64,000 nt of DNA, from assembly GCF_003626695.1 (NCBI RefSeq), contig NZ_RBAH01000025.1, forward strand, positions 62,001-126,000, in the 5' to 3' direction. The notes under the pieces were generated by a model. It saw only the letters and a list, made by a program, of their open reading frames with translations. It was not told the DNA's origin and ran no database searches. Positions 51,303-59,981 of the stretch are shown here, piece by piece (position 1 is the stretch's first letter; every line of letters starts with the position of its first letter). The translations under genes were made by a program, and so were the position numbers. Origin of the DNA: Paenibacillus ginsengarvi (GTDB lineage Bacteria > Bacillota > Bacilli > Paenibacillales > NBRC-103111).

Positions 51303-52571
51303 CTATACGATAAACCCGATATTTTCGTACGATTTCATCAAAGCGCTCTTCGCATCGCCCTGCAGCCAGCGGTCAATCAGCGTATGGTAGACAGAGCGGA
51401 AATCGACCGCATACTTCAGATCGCCGTTCCGGTCGATATCGGTCAAGCTTGGGTACGCGCCGTACAAGCCGCCCTTTACCTTGGGGCCGAGCACAAACAT
51501 CGGCGCCGCCGTACCGTGATCCGTTCCGCCGCTGCCGTTCTCTTTCACCCTGCGACCGAATTCGGAAAAAACGACCGTGACGACATTTTGGCTTATGCCG
51601 TGCTCCTCCAGATCGGCGTAAAATGCCGATACCGCGCTGTCCAGATCCTTGAGCAGATTGGCATGCTGCTCCTTCTCCTGGGCATGGTCGTCGAAACCGC
51701 CGAGCTGCGTATAAAAGACGCGGGTGCGGGATTGTCCGGCGAGCATCCGGACAACGAGCTGCAAATCTTTGGCAAAGCCCGACTTCGGATACTCCACCTT
51801 GTTCCGGTATCCGGCACCCAGCGACTGAATGGCCGCTACGCTTTCGTACGCTTCCTTGCCGCGCCGGCAGGCAACTCCGATCTGCACGCCTTGCCGGTTC
51901 GGATCGTACATGTCGAGAAACGATTCGGCAATCCGGTTCTGCATGGCGACCGGCGTCTTCGGATCGACAAGGCGGAACGTATCCAGCGTTTGGACGACCG
52001 GGACGTTCACTTCGTCCATTTGAAACGATTTGTTCGCGAAGCTGCCGATCTGCAGCGCCTTCAGCGGATTGCCCACGTCCGCGAGCGAGGAGCGGATGTA
52101 ACGCCCGAGCCAGCCGTCCAAACCGATTTTATCCGGCTCCGCCGTTTGCCAGATGTCCATCGAGCGAAAATGCGACCGGTCCGGGTTCGGATAACCGACG
52201 CCCTGTACGATGGCGAGCCTGCCGCTTACGTACATGCCGTGCAAGCCGCGCAAACTCGGATGCAGCCCGACATGGCCGTTAATAGCCAACACCTCGTCCT
52301 CGCGCATCGCAAGCGTCGGCCGCGCATCGAAATACCCGCCCAGCCCGTAAGGGATCAGTGTGTTGATCCCGTCGTTGCCTCCCGAGAGCTGAATGACGAC
52401 CAGCACAGGCGATCCCGTTTCGGCGGCGGCCGGAGTGGACGCGGGCGCATCCCCGGCGCTTTCGGCGAGCAGCGGCTGTCCCGACTTCGACAGCAGCAGC
52501 GGGCCGCCTAGTCCGAGCGTAGCGAACAAAGTCGCTCCTTTTACGATAAATTCCCTTCTGCTCCAATTCAT
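51303..52571 (-). CDS. DUF1501 protein with Tat signal
   Basis: A 422-residue exported protein. The N-terminus carries a twin-arginine motif (SRREFI, residues 4-9) and hydrophobic stretch. The DUF1501 core shows VLVVIQLSGGNDGINTLIPY, DRSHFRSMDIWQ, GGFDDHAQEKEQHA, VVFSEFGRRVKENGSGGTDHG and MFVLGPKVKGGLYG. DUF1501 proteins are sulfatase-like in sequence, and their genes commonly sit beside DUF1800 genes, as here. The biochemical role is unknown. It follows the DUF1800 gene by 55 bases. Confidence 0.92.
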   Translation of the reverse strand: MNWSRREFIVKGATLFATLGLGGPLLLSKSGQPLLAESAGDAPASTPAAAETGSPVLVVIQLSGGNDGINTLIPYGLGGYFDARPTLAMREDEVLAINGHVGLHPSLRGLHGMYVSGRLAIVQGVGYPNPDRSHFRSMDIWQTAEPDKIGLDGWLGRYIRSSLADVGNPLKALQIGSFANKSFQMDEVNVPVVQTLDTFRLVDPKTPVAMQNRIAESFLDMYDPNRQGVQIGVACRRGKEAYESVAAIQSLGAGYRNKVEYPKSGFAKDLQLVVRMLAGQSRTRVFYTQLGGFDDHAQEKEQHANLLKDLDSAVSAFYADLEEHGISQNVVTVVFSEFGRRVKENGSGGTDHGTAAPMFVLGPKVKGGLYGAYPSLTDIDRNGDLKYAVDFRSVYHTLIDRWLQGDAKSALMKSYENIGFIV

Positions 52572-52626
52572 GAACCCTTCTCCTCCCTACGCCTCGCCTT
52601 TCGCGCGAAGCTTATTGCCTTCGCGG

Positions 52627-53943
52627 TTATTTCATCTGCGCCTCGGGACAAATCATGATCAGCTGCAGCAGCCCGCGCATTCCGTTCATTTTCGAAGAAA
52701 CATGCACGAAGGTGTCGTCCGCAAACTTGGCCAGCACCTTCTGGCTTTGCTCGCCGAGCCCCCATACGCCGGCGTTCCGGCTCCACAGATCGACCCAGGA
52801 TTCCGCTTTGTCTTTGCGCTCCGGTACATAGGACTCGGAGACGAAAAACGTATTTTTGATCCGTTTCGATATCGATTCGGCGAATTGGGAGCGAGTCAGC
52901 AGCGAGCTGGCGATCAGCCACTCGGCCCCCCCGTCCCAGCCGGCCACGTCGGGCGGCAAATACAGCTCCTGCCCCATTTTGCGCATCGAAGCTATGAAGC
53001 TTTTGGACGGCGGGATTTCGAAGGCGCGCAGGATGCCGGCCACGTATTCGGCGGGCGACTTCACGATCGTTTGCCGGTATTCCGGCTTGTAAAATTCGTC
53101 CGAGAGCAGCAGCGCCCGCAGCACCTCGCGGACCGTCTCCTTCTCCGCAAAATCGGCGGCCACCTGGGCCACCCACGTCTCGGGCGGGTTAGGCGTGCCG
53201 AACTCGTTCAGCAGCTTGCGCGCCATGAAGGGAGCCAGCGCCTTTTGCCGAAACAGCACATCCACGACCGAAGACTCGTCGAAATTGCCCTTTTCGCCGA
53301 GTACCTGCTTCACTCCCGTGTCGTGCTGCTTGGGCGCAAACGCGGTTTTGCCGGAATTCCGGTCGTATCCCCAGCCGGTAAAAGCGCGGGCCGCCTCCTT
53401 CACATCCTGCTCCGTGTAATTGCCGATGCCGAGCGTGAACAGCTCCATCACTTCGCGGGCGTAGTTTTCGTTCGGCTTGCCTTTCTTGTTGCTGTTCGCG
53501 TCAAGCCATATCATCATCGCCGGTTCCCGGCCTACCTCCAGTACGAGCTCGTGGAAGCTTCCTAGCGCCAATCGGCGAAACAGCTCGTTCTGCCGCCGCA
53601 TCAGCCTAACATCCCGCACTTTCCGGTACGACGTTGCAAAATGGTCGTGCCAGAACAAGGTCATCTTCTCGATCAGCGGCTCGTCGCTAACGGCCATCCG
53701 GTACAGCCAGTACGTCTGCTCATCCGTGATGTTGTCCGGCGTAAGCGGCTTGCCGTCAGCGCTCAGCTCCTCCAGCGGCGCAACCGGCTTTTTCTCTCCG
53801 CTCAGCGGCATCCCGTCCACCAGCCGGTTCACCGTCTCTTCCTTGCCAAGCGACAACGCGGCTTCCACATCTTGCGGCGATACGCGAAACGTCGTCCGGT
53901 TAAGCAAATGTACCGCATCCAGTTCGGTCCATCCGGTTTCCAT
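52627..53943 (-). CDS. DUF1800 protein
   Basis: A 438-residue protein of the DUF1800 family. Hallmarks are HLLNRTTFRVSPQDVEAA at the start, LIEKMTLFWHDHFATS, NENYAREVMELFTLGIGNYTEQDV and the FTGWGYDR block. Family members occur with DUF1501 proteins in many phyla and their role is unknown. I chose ATG 53943, six bases after GGGAGGAA. No signal peptide is visible, in contrast to its Tat-exported partner. Confidence 0.92.
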   Translation of the reverse strand: METGWTELDAVHLLNRTTFRVSPQDVEAALSLGKEETVNRLVDGMPLSGEKKPVAPLEELSADGKPLTPDNITDEQTYWLYRMAVSDEPLIEKMTLFWHDHFATSYRKVRDVRLMRRQNELFRRLALGSFHELVLEVGREPAMMIWLDANSNKKGKPNENYAREVMELFTLGIGNYTEQDVKEAARAFTGWGYDRNSGKTAFAPKQHDTGVKQVLGEKGNFDESSVVDVLFRQKALAPFMARKLLNEFGTPNPPETWVAQVAADFAEKETVREVLRALLLSDEFYKPEYRQTIVKSPAEYVAGILRAFEIPPSKSFIASMRKMGQELYLPPDVAGWDGGAEWLIASSLLTRSQFAESISKRIKNTFFVSESYVPERKDKAESWVDLWSRNAGVWGLGEQSQKVLAKFADDTFVHVSSKMNGMRGLLQLIMICPEAQMK

Positions 53944-54015
53944 GTCGATTCCTCCCCAGCCGTAAGGCCTCATCTGCCAGAGCTTCCTGATACCAGCATA
54001 CGCCGAAAATGTTAC

Positions 54016-54045
54016 AAAAAAATGACCCTCCGGATTGGAGGGTCA
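54016..54045 (-). terminator. Terminator of the triple-repeat protein gene
   Basis: On the minus strand TGACCCTCC and GGAGGGTCA make a 9-bp perfect stem with a five-base loop followed by TTTTTTT. It begins eight bases past the stop codon. Confidence 0.9.
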
Positions 54046-54052
54046 GCGAATA

Positions 54053-55102
54053 TTATTTTCCGTACCCGCTCTTCGAGAGCGCGGTCGAGATTTTGGCCGC
54101 CGCTTCGGATTTCATCCGATTCAGCTGATCCGCCGTGATCGATTTGTCATTTCGGGCTGCGAAATCGATGCTTTGGTTCATCGAGTCTACCAGCTTGCCG
54201 TAAAGTTCACCGCGCTCCAGTCCGGATGCTTCAGTCAGCGTTTTCCCCTGCTGCAAAGCGTCTCTGATTGCGGTGTCCGTTTTGTTGGCGTAAAGAGCTA
54301 CACCGCCTATAATAGTTGATAATTCTGTTTCCACGACCTTGTCATAATCCACTTTGACCTCTTTGGTACTTCCGTAACCTTTCGTTGAAAGAGCAGTCGA
54401 GATTTTGGCCGCCGCTTCGGATTTCATCCGGTTCAGTTGATCCGCCGTGATCGATTTGTCATTTTGGGCTGCGAAATCGATGCTTTGATTCATCGAATTT
54501 ACCAGCTTATCGTACAATTCGTCGCTCTTCAGTCCGGACGCTTCAACTAGTGTCCCCCCCTGTTCCAGCACTTTTCTGATTGCATCGTCCGTCTTGTTGG
54601 CGTAAAGCGCGACGCCGCCAATAATGGACGATACTTCTTTTTCCACGACTTTTTTATAATCCACTTCTATCACAATCTTGTCTTCATAACCTTTGGTCAA
54701 TAAGATTGAGGAAATCTTTCCTGCTGCGTCGGCTTTAAGTCGTTTCAGTTCCTCAGATTTTACCGACTTGTCGTCACGTGCCGCGAAATCAATACTTTGA
54801 TTCATCGAGGTGATCAAAGTGTCCAACAAATCATCGCCCTTCATACCGGACGCTTCAACCAAACTTTTGCCTTGCCGCAACGAATCACGGATCGCACTAT
54901 CTTGTTGATCGGCCAAAGAAGCAACATCGACAATGATACTAGCTAAATGGGTTTCCACAATTTTTTCGTAATTTACTACACCTGTTGTCTCTGAAGCGTA
55001 TGCCGCTTCCCCGCCGAATCCGGGAATCGTTCCGCCCAGCAAAATCGCTGCAGCCAAGCTACCTACCAACAAGCTCTTTTTTGCCAATTTCAAAGGTTTC
55101 AT
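54053..55102 (-). CDS. Secreted protein with three tandem 100-residue repeats
   Basis: A 349-residue exported protein of unknown family. Residues 1-36 are a signal peptide. Three helical repeats follow (about 44-141, 148-247, 253-347), each of the form Y-x-K-[IV]-V-E-x-x-[LV]-[AS]-[ST]-I-I ... EASG ... SMNQSIDFAA ... K-[SA]-[DE]-AA-[GA]-KISx-L. Repeats 2 and 3 are nearly identical at their ends, and the DNA of 54087-54180 matches 54399-54492 with a few changes (offset 312 bp, 104 codons), so the duplication is recent. It has no metal or catalytic motif and could be a structural matrix or surface protein. Confidence 0.75.
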   Translation of the reverse strand: MKPLKLAKKSLLVGSLAAAILLGGTIPGFGGEAAYASETTGVVNYEKIVETHLASIIVDVASLADQQDSAIRDSLRQGKSLVEASGMKGDDLLDTLITSMNQSIDFAARDDKSVKSEELKRLKADAAGKISSILLTKGYEDKIVIEVDYKKVVEKEVSSIIGGVALYANKTDDAIRKVLEQGGTLVEASGLKSDELYDKLVNSMNQSIDFAAQNDKSITADQLNRMKSEAAAKISTALSTKGYGSTKEVKVDYDKVVETELSTIIGGVALYANKTDTAIRDALQQGKTLTEASGLERGELYGKLVDSMNQSIDFAARNDKSITADQLNRMKSEAAAKISTALSKSGYGK

Positions 55103-55270
55103 ATGTTCATTGCTCCTATCCCAAATTTTTTTCTATGTTTGGTTTCTCCATGATTTATTGTACGGAAAAGCACGCCCCTGCAAATCCGGCTCAGGAATGT
55201 TTTTCCTCCAAGGCTTTGGTCTAGTCCGAAGTCAGACTTTCGGTACCAGGGCCGCAACCATTTGAACGGC

Positions 55271-55312
55271 AAAAAAGCCCTTTTTCGGATTATCGTCCGA
55301 AAAAAGGCTTTG
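55271..55312 (-). terminator. Terminator downstream of the 85-aa acidic protein
   Basis: AAAGCCTTTTTTCGGA and TCCGAAAAAGGGCTTT form a 16-base stem with one mismatch and a six-base loop, then TTTTGCC on the minus strand. Confidence 0.8.
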
Positions 55313-55352
55313 TCCAAAAAATTCGAGTGGCGAACAGGCTCAGTCTGCCTGT

Positions 55353-55610
55353 TCACTCGTCACCTGCAGCTCCATCATAGCCGCGGCGAAAATGCTCCAT
55401 CGCCTCGTTAATATCCATCTGATCGGCATACAGCGCATTAACGAACTGGGCCACTCCCTCAAAGCGGTATACCGTATCGCCATCGCCGTCCGCTTCGGCA
55501 TCACCGCCGTCCTCCAGATCGTACAACGCCTCGGGATCGTCCGCCAGCTCCCGCTCCGACAATCGGCTGTCGCCGCTCTCGAACAACTCGCTGTTTCTGC
55601 GATCAAACAT
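55353..55610 (-). CDS. Small acidic protein (85 aa), hypothetical
   Basis: A soluble, strongly acidic protein: FDRRNSELFESGDSRLSE, then DGGDAEADGDGD and a helical tail VNALYADQMDINEAMEHFRR. ATG 55610 has GGAAGGAG eight bases upstream, and this frame has acidic, helix-forming composition. The competing frame on the same strand (55340-55630) is rich in Arg, Cys and Trp as expected of an out-of-frame shadow. No family is recognised. Confidence 0.65.
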   Translation of the reverse strand: MFDRRNSELFESGDSRLSERELADDPEALYDLEDGGDAEADGDGDTVYRFEGVAQFVNALYADQMDINEAMEHFRRGYDGAAGDE

Positions 55611-55691
55611 AGGCTCCACTCCTTCCGCACGTTTCTCCGGAATAGTGTTCGTTTCCGGCTTGCATCTTATACCCCGAGTGTTATTTTACGC

Positions 55692-55719
55692 AAAAGCCCC
55701 CGGCGGATGGCCGGGGGCT
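55692..55719 (-). terminator. Terminator of glnA
   Basis: AGCCCCCGGC and GCCGGGGGCT form a near-perfect stem with a tight loop, followed on the minus strand by TTTTGCG. It starts about 17 bases after the glnA stop codon. Confidence 0.85.
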
Positions 55720-55735
55720 GCTGGACTCGACTCGA

Positions 55736-57160
55736 TTAGCAGTCGAAGTACAAGGAATATTCTTGAGGATGAATGCGGATGTTGACGGATTTCGCTTCGC
55801 CGCGCTTCAGTTCGATATAGTTGCTGATGAAATCTTTCGTGAAGACGCCGCCTTTGGTCAGGAACTCGCTATCCGCTTCGAGAGCGTCGAGCGCCTCGTC
55901 AAGGGTTCCCGGAACGCTGCGGATTTCGTTCTTTTCCGCGTCGGAAAGCTCGTAAATGTTCGTATCGAACGGACCGTAGCCCAATTTGCGCGGGTCGATT
56001 TTGTTTTGAATGCCGTCGAGACCTGCAAGCAGCATAGCCGCGAATGCGAGGTACGGGTTAGCCGTCGAGTCCGGCGTACGGAACTCGATGCGGCAGCCTT
56101 TCGGCGTAACGGCTGCAATCGGAATACGGACGGCAGCGGAACGGTTGCCCTTCGAGAACACGAGGTTAACAGGCGCTTCGTAACCAGGCACGAGACGTTT
56201 GAACGAGTTCGTGCTCGGGTTCGTCAAGGCGATCAGAGCCGGTGCATGGTGCAAAATGCCGCCGATATAATGAATCGCTGTTTCACTCAGGTTCGCATAG
56301 CCGCCTTTTTCATAGAACAGAGGCGTATCGCCGTTGAAGATCGATTGGTGAACGTGCATCCCGGAGCCATTGTCTCCGAACAGCGGCTTCGGCATGAAGG
56401 TTGCCACTTTACCGTATTGGCGAGCCGTGTTATGCACGATGTATTTGTATTTGAGCAGGTTGTCGGCCGTTTTCGTCAGCGTGTCGAAACGGAAGTTGAT
56501 TTCGGCTTGACCGGCAGTCGCCACTTCGTGGTGATGGCGCTCGATGCGCAGGCCCGCATCCGCCATCAAACGGCACATTTCGCTGCGGATATCTTGCTGC
56601 GTATCCATCGGAGCAACAGGAACATAGCCGCCTTTTACCGGCGTTTTGAAGCCGAGATTGCCGCCTTCTTCTTTACGGCCGCTGTTCCATGCCGCTTCTT
56701 CGGAGTCGACTTCGAAGTACGATTTGTTCATGCCGTTTTCGAAACGAACGTCGTCGAAGATGAAAAATTCGGATTCCGGTGCGAAAAACGCTGCTGTCCC
56801 GATGCCGACTTGCTGCATATATTCTTCAGCCTTCTGGGCGATCGAACGCGGGTCGCGCTCGTAGCGTTCGCCGTCCGGCAAATGAATGTTACACATAATA
56901 ATCAAGGTAGGGTGCGCAGTGAACGGATCGATATAAGCCGTTTCGGTGTCCGGCATCATAACCATGTCAGATTCTTCGATACCGCGGAATCCGGGGATGG
57001 ACGAACCGTCAAACGCTACTCCGTTTACGAACGTGTCCTCGTCTACTTCGCTGGCCGGCAAGCTGATATGCTGAGCCTTGCCAAGCAAACCTACAAAACG
57101 GAAATCGACCCACTCGATATTTTTTTCCTTGATCAATTGGAGCACATTTTGAACAGTCAT
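55736..57160 (-). CDS. glnA: Glutamine synthetase, type I (beta-like)
   Basis: A 474-residue type I glutamine synthetase. The latch DFRFVGLLGK, the active-site DGSSIPGF loop, EFFIFDD, the central HHHEVATAGQAEINFRFDT block and KRLVPGYEAPV are all intact. An insertion at about residues 137-163 (after FFIFDDVRF, with EEAAWNSGRKEEGGNLG) and Tyr403 in NIYELSDAE, aligned with the adenylylation Tyr of E. coli GlnA, make it look like the I-beta type rather than the shorter I-alpha form usual in Bacilli. There is no glnR adjacent. A clear promoter lies at 57238-57266. Confidence 0.95.
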   Translation of the reverse strand: MTVQNVLQLIKEKNIEWVDFRFVGLLGKAQHISLPASEVDEDTFVNGVAFDGSSIPGFRGIEESDMVMMPDTETAYIDPFTAHPTLIIMCNIHLPDGERYERDPRSIAQKAEEYMQQVGIGTAAFFAPESEFFIFDDVRFENGMNKSYFEVDSEEAAWNSGRKEEGGNLGFKTPVKGGYVPVAPMDTQQDIRSEMCRLMADAGLRIERHHHEVATAGQAEINFRFDTLTKTADNLLKYKYIVHNTARQYGKVATFMPKPLFGDNGSGMHVHQSIFNGDTPLFYEKGGYANLSETAIHYIGGILHHAPALIALTNPSTNSFKRLVPGYEAPVNLVFSKGNRSAAVRIPIAAVTPKGCRIEFRTPDSTANPYLAFAAMLLAGLDGIQNKIDPRKLGYGPFDTNIYELSDAEKNEIRSVPGTLDEALDALEADSEFLTKGGVFTKDFISNYIELKRGEAKSVNIRIHPQEYSLYFDC

Positions 57161-57237
57161 GATTCAAATCCTCCCATTTCCGAACATTCTCTGCAAGCAC
57201 GCCGATTATTGTTCAGGTTTTTGTCGTTTATGGATTT

Positions 57238-57266
57238 ATTATAAGCTCCCCTCCCTATAGCGTCAA
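57238..57266 (-). promoter_or_regulatory. Promoter of glnA
   Basis: Minus strand -35 TTGACG (57266-57261), 17-base spacer, -10 TATAAT (57243-57238). An imperfect TGCAA-N8-TTACA element just upstream (57273-57290) recalls a GlnR/TnrA box (TGTNA-N7-TNACA) but misses a base and has one extra; I do not rely on it. Confidence 0.8.
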
Positions 57267-57459
57267 TACTTATGTAAGGTATTTTTTGCACCCGTGTCAG
57301 GTTTGTTTACATCGAAAGCGTTTACCTTCACAATTTGGACAAAAGTTCGCGTCGTTAGAGAAATAGGTTCCGGGAACTAAGCAAAAAGTCCATACGGGAA
57401 CATGCTCTGCTGAATGAAATAAAAGAACAGCTTGCACTTCATTTAAAGCGCTGAAGGGG

Positions 57460-58257
57460 GTGAGACTGACGTCCAAGCCAATGATAAAAGCAAAAAACTA
57501 CTTTTACTGCGCCATAGCGACAAACAAACGGCGGGTCTATACGAACCGGGACGCCGCTCCTCCCTCGAAAGCGAATCGAATCCGCAATCCGAAGCGGGCT
57601 ACTTATATGAACTTGTTCGTAAACGGCGTTCTTCAGCCGGATTCCTTTTATAAGGTGCGAGGCGGGAAGCTTCTGTTCCGGACAGCCGCTCCGCCGCAGG
57701 AAGGCGTGCCGATTGTGCTCCAGTTTGTTTGTCTTGTCGGAGGCTCCAGCCATAGCAGTGTAAAGACAATGCCGAAGCATTCGCGCTGCAAGCGGAGAAC
57801 TTCGGCCAGCGCTCGCCGTTTCAAGAGAAGGAAAGGGGGTGATTGTATGCCAGCCAGCTTAATCAAAATGTATATTACCGCAACTGCGACTGCGCCGACC
57901 GCTACTGGCGGCTCGGTCAGCACAACCGTATCCTCTACCTCGCAGCAAGTTGTGGCGCTTGCTTCCGCTGGAACCGTAACGGGTACGACCTTGACGATTT
58001 TGGCCACAGCCTTTGTCGATGGCTCCGGCGATCCCGTCACGCAATTTCCGACGAACAGCGGCTTTTATAGTCTTTATGTCAACGGTGTGCTCCAGCAGGA
58101 AGGCTTGTCCACCTTGACGACGAGCCAAATCTCGATTGAGGATGGCGATCAGATCGCTACCTCCTCCCCTATCGTCATCCAATTCGTCGCTTCTACGGGA
58201 AATTCCACATATACGGACCCGACCATCTCCGCTCCGACGATTACGGTGGAGACGTAA
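57460..58257 (+). CDS. Tandem DUF4183 protein (two domains in one reading frame)
   Basis: A 265-residue open frame with two DUF4183 domains. The first (about 10-95) ends MNLFVNGVLQPDSFYKV then VPIVLQFVCL; the second (about 130-262) has FYSLYVNGVLQQEGLSTL and IVIQFVASTG. Between them a basic linker (RRFKRRKGG) is followed by an ATG (57847) with its own AAAGGGGGTGA ribosome site and no stop codon in between. It could be one fused protein or two genes sharing a frame. The upstream start is unclear: GTG 57460 overlaps AAGGGGG and an ACG lies at the matching offset. DUF4183 proteins are found in spore-forming Bacillota and may be spore-surface proteins. Confidence 0.72.
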   Translation: MRLTSKPMIKAKNYFYCAIATNKRRVYTNRDAAPPSKANRIRNPKRATYMNLFVNGVLQPDSFYKVRGGKLLFRTAAPPQEGVPIVLQFVCLVGGSSHSSVKTMPKHSRCKRRTSASARRFKRRKGGDCMPASLIKMYITATATAPTATGGSVSTTVSSTSQQVVALASAGTVTGTTLTILATAFVDGSGDPVTQFPTNSGFYSLYVNGVLQQEGLSTLTTSQISIEDGDQIATSSPIVIQFVASTGNSTYTDPTISAPTITVET

Positions 58258-58271
58258 ATGATCGAAAAAAG

Positions 58272-58298
58272 CAGCTCTTCGTGCGAAGAGCTGTTTTT
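58272..58298 (+). terminator. Terminator of the DUF4183 gene
   Basis: CAGCTCTTC and GAAGAGCTG form a perfect 9-bp stem with a four-base loop, followed by TTTTT. It starts 15 bases past the stop codon. Confidence 0.9.
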
Positions 58299-58554
58299 CG
58301 GCTTTGGCGGCCCCACCCGCTTACCTGTACCGGCTGGTCATTTGCAATAGCAGACTTTAGGGGCTGCTATTCGTTTCCAAATGATCGTTTTTCAAGAATA
58401 AAGTGCATTTGAGCCACTTATTCCTTCGCAATAACCGCAAACAATTAGGAATACCTCGGAATAACAGTCCCAAAAGGCTTCTATTCAAGGTGAAGTCGCG
58501 AGCGTCCGCTAGTTTAACACTCCCTAAAGACTCTTATTGATTGACTTGAATGCA

Positions 58555-58594
58555 AAAACAAGACCCCCAGCCCTGTTGGTGGGAATCTTGTTTT
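58555..58594. terminator. Hairpin downstream of aroF
   Basis: AAAACAAGA and TCTTGTTTT form a 9-bp stem around an inner CCC-CCA/GTGGG pairing. It can terminate from either strand between the convergent genes. Confidence 0.65.
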
Positions 58595-58601
58595 GTGCCC
58601 C

Positions 58602-58689
58602 GTAGCTTCGCTTCACTTTTTGGGTTCTCTCGGGGGCTCCCCCAAAAGTAATCGGAATCAGCTTCGAAGCTTCGCTTCACTTTTTGGGG
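58602..58689 (-). repeat. Dispersed intergenic repeat, complete plus partial copy
   Basis: On the minus strand CCCCAAAAAGTGAAGCGAAG ... ATTCCGATTACTTTTGGGGGAGCCCCC (58689-58632), then a second start ACCCAAAAAGTGAAGCGAAGC (58625-58604). The arrangement, a full copy followed by a truncated one, is the same as at 63877-63981. Confidence 0.75.
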
Positions 58690-58694
58690 TAAAT

Positions 58695-59738
58695 TTACGC
58701 GTGAATCGGCTGCTTTTGCGTATCGAACGTCTTGCCGCACAGCGGAGCCAGCTTCTCCAAATCTTGCAGCAGCTTCGCAAACTGATCCGGGAACAGCGAC
58801 TGTACGCCGTCACCTGTCATCGAGTTGTCCGGATCGGTGTGCATTTCCACGATCAAACCGTCCGCTCCCGCCGCAACCGACGCTTTGCACATCGTCTCGA
58901 CGAGCTCCCGGCGTCCCGTGCCGTGGCTCGGGTCAGAGATGACCGGAAGATGGCTGAGCTGGTGAAGAACCGGGATCGCCGTCAAGTCCAGCGTATTGCG
59001 GGTGTACGTTTCGAACGTGCGGATGCCGCGCTCGCAAAGCATCACGTTCGGATTGCCGCCGGCCAAAATGTACTCGGCCGCATTCAGGAACTCGTCGTAC
59101 GTGGAGCTGAAGCCGCGTTTCAGCAGCACCGGCGTCTGGATCGTCCCGAGCTTGCGCAGCAGATCGAAGTTTTGCATATTGCGCGTGCCTACCTGCAAAA
59201 TGTCCGCATGTTCGGCGCAAACGTCAACGTATTCCGGCGTCATAACTTCCGTAATCGTCAAAAGCCCGTGCTTTTTGCCCGCCTCGGCCATCATCTCCAG
59301 TCCTTCCACGCCAACGCCCTGGAAGCTGTAAGGACCGGTTCTCGGCTTGAACGCGCCGCCGCGAAGCACCTGTCCGCCGGCCGCCTTCACGAGCCGGGCG
59401 ATTTCGTCGATCTGCTCGGGCGATTCGACCGCACACGGTCCGCCCATAATGACCAGCTCGCTTCCGCCGATGCTCACGCCTTTAATGTTGATAACTGTAT
59501 TGTCCGGGTGGAAATCCCGGCTGGCAAGCTTATACGACTTCGATATTTTAATCACGTTCTCGATCCCTTTCATTTGGCGGAGCTGCTCCGCGAGCTTCGG
59601 GTCGGCTTTACCGATAATGCCGATGACCGTGCGGTCCGTTCCTTTCGATACATGCGCCTGGACGCCATGCTTCTCGATATGGTGGACAATCTCGGCGATT
59701 CGTTCGTCGGAAACGGAATTCGATGTTACAGCTATCAT
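58695..59738 (-). CDS. aroF: 3-deoxy-7-phosphoheptulonate synthase, with N-terminal regulatory domain
   Basis: A 347-residue DAHP synthase of the type I-beta, KDO8P-synthase-related class. It condenses phosphoenolpyruvate and erythrose 4-phosphate in the first step of the shikimate pathway. The N-terminus (about 1-75) is a ferredoxin-like regulatory domain as in Thermotoga-type enzymes (VSDERIAEIVHHIEKHGVQ). The barrel has IMGGPCAVES, LRGGAFKPRTGPYSFQG, VGTRNMQNF, LLKRGFSSTYDEF, ERGIRTFE and the metal-type SDPSHGTGRR. ATG 59738 has AGAGGAG ten bases upstream. A promoter lies at 59855-59883. Confidence 0.95.
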   Translation of the reverse strand: MIAVTSNSVSDERIAEIVHHIEKHGVQAHVSKGTDRTVIGIIGKADPKLAEQLRQMKGIENVIKISKSYKLASRDFHPDNTVINIKGVSIGGSELVIMGGPCAVESPEQIDEIARLVKAAGGQVLRGGAFKPRTGPYSFQGVGVEGLEMMAEAGKKHGLLTITEVMTPEYVDVCAEHADILQVGTRNMQNFDLLRKLGTIQTPVLLKRGFSSTYDEFLNAAEYILAGGNPNVMLCERGIRTFETYTRNTLDLTAIPVLHQLSHLPVISDPSHGTGRRELVETMCKASVAAGADGLIVEMHTDPDNSMTGDGVQSLFPDQFAKLLQDLEKLAPLCGKTFDTQKQPIHA

Positions 59739-59854
59739 AAATGTCACTCTCCTCTTATAGTAGCGATCGCAGGCATAACGAGCTTGTTCTTCCGCACTTA
59801 GACGCTTCGATGCTTCGATGCTTATACGCTTTTAAGCTTTTATTCGTTAAAGCA

Positions 59855-59883
59855 AATATACAGGATATGCCCGGTTTCGTCAA
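59855..59883 (-). promoter_or_regulatory. Promoter of aroF
   Basis: Minus strand -35 TTGACG (59883-59878), 17-base spacer, -10 TATATT (59860-59855). The leader is about 110 bases; I see no leader peptide in it. Confidence 0.7.
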
Positions 59884-59981
59884 CAGGGAAAGTTGTGCCT
59901 ATTCAGTGAGTACTTCCGTAAGCGATTGCTATGTTATACAAACGAAAAAAGGACCGACGGCCAGTTGCTCCGATCGATCCG

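Larger units (their letters stand above)
58258..58694. other. Intergenic region between the convergent DUF4183 gene and aroF
   Basis: About 437 bases. It holds two terminators (58272-58298 and 58555-58594) and a complete and a partial copy of the dispersed repeat (58602-58689). Between 58300 and 58550 I see no coding potential or motif. Confidence 0.5.

Noticed and set aside
55340..55630. 96-codon minus-strand frame overlapping the 85-residue acidic protein
   Set aside because: Its Arg/Cys/Trp/Met-rich composition is that of an out-of-frame shadow; the overlapping acidic frame has a properly spaced ribosome site.
55763..57244. 493-codon plus-strand frame opposite glnA
   Set aside because: It is long because of codon bias in the highly expressed glnA gene; no motif or ribosome site is present.
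57310..57326. cre-like GAAAGCG-TTTAC sequence upstream of glnA
   Set aside because: Two consensus positions are wrong, and it lies well upstream of the promoter.
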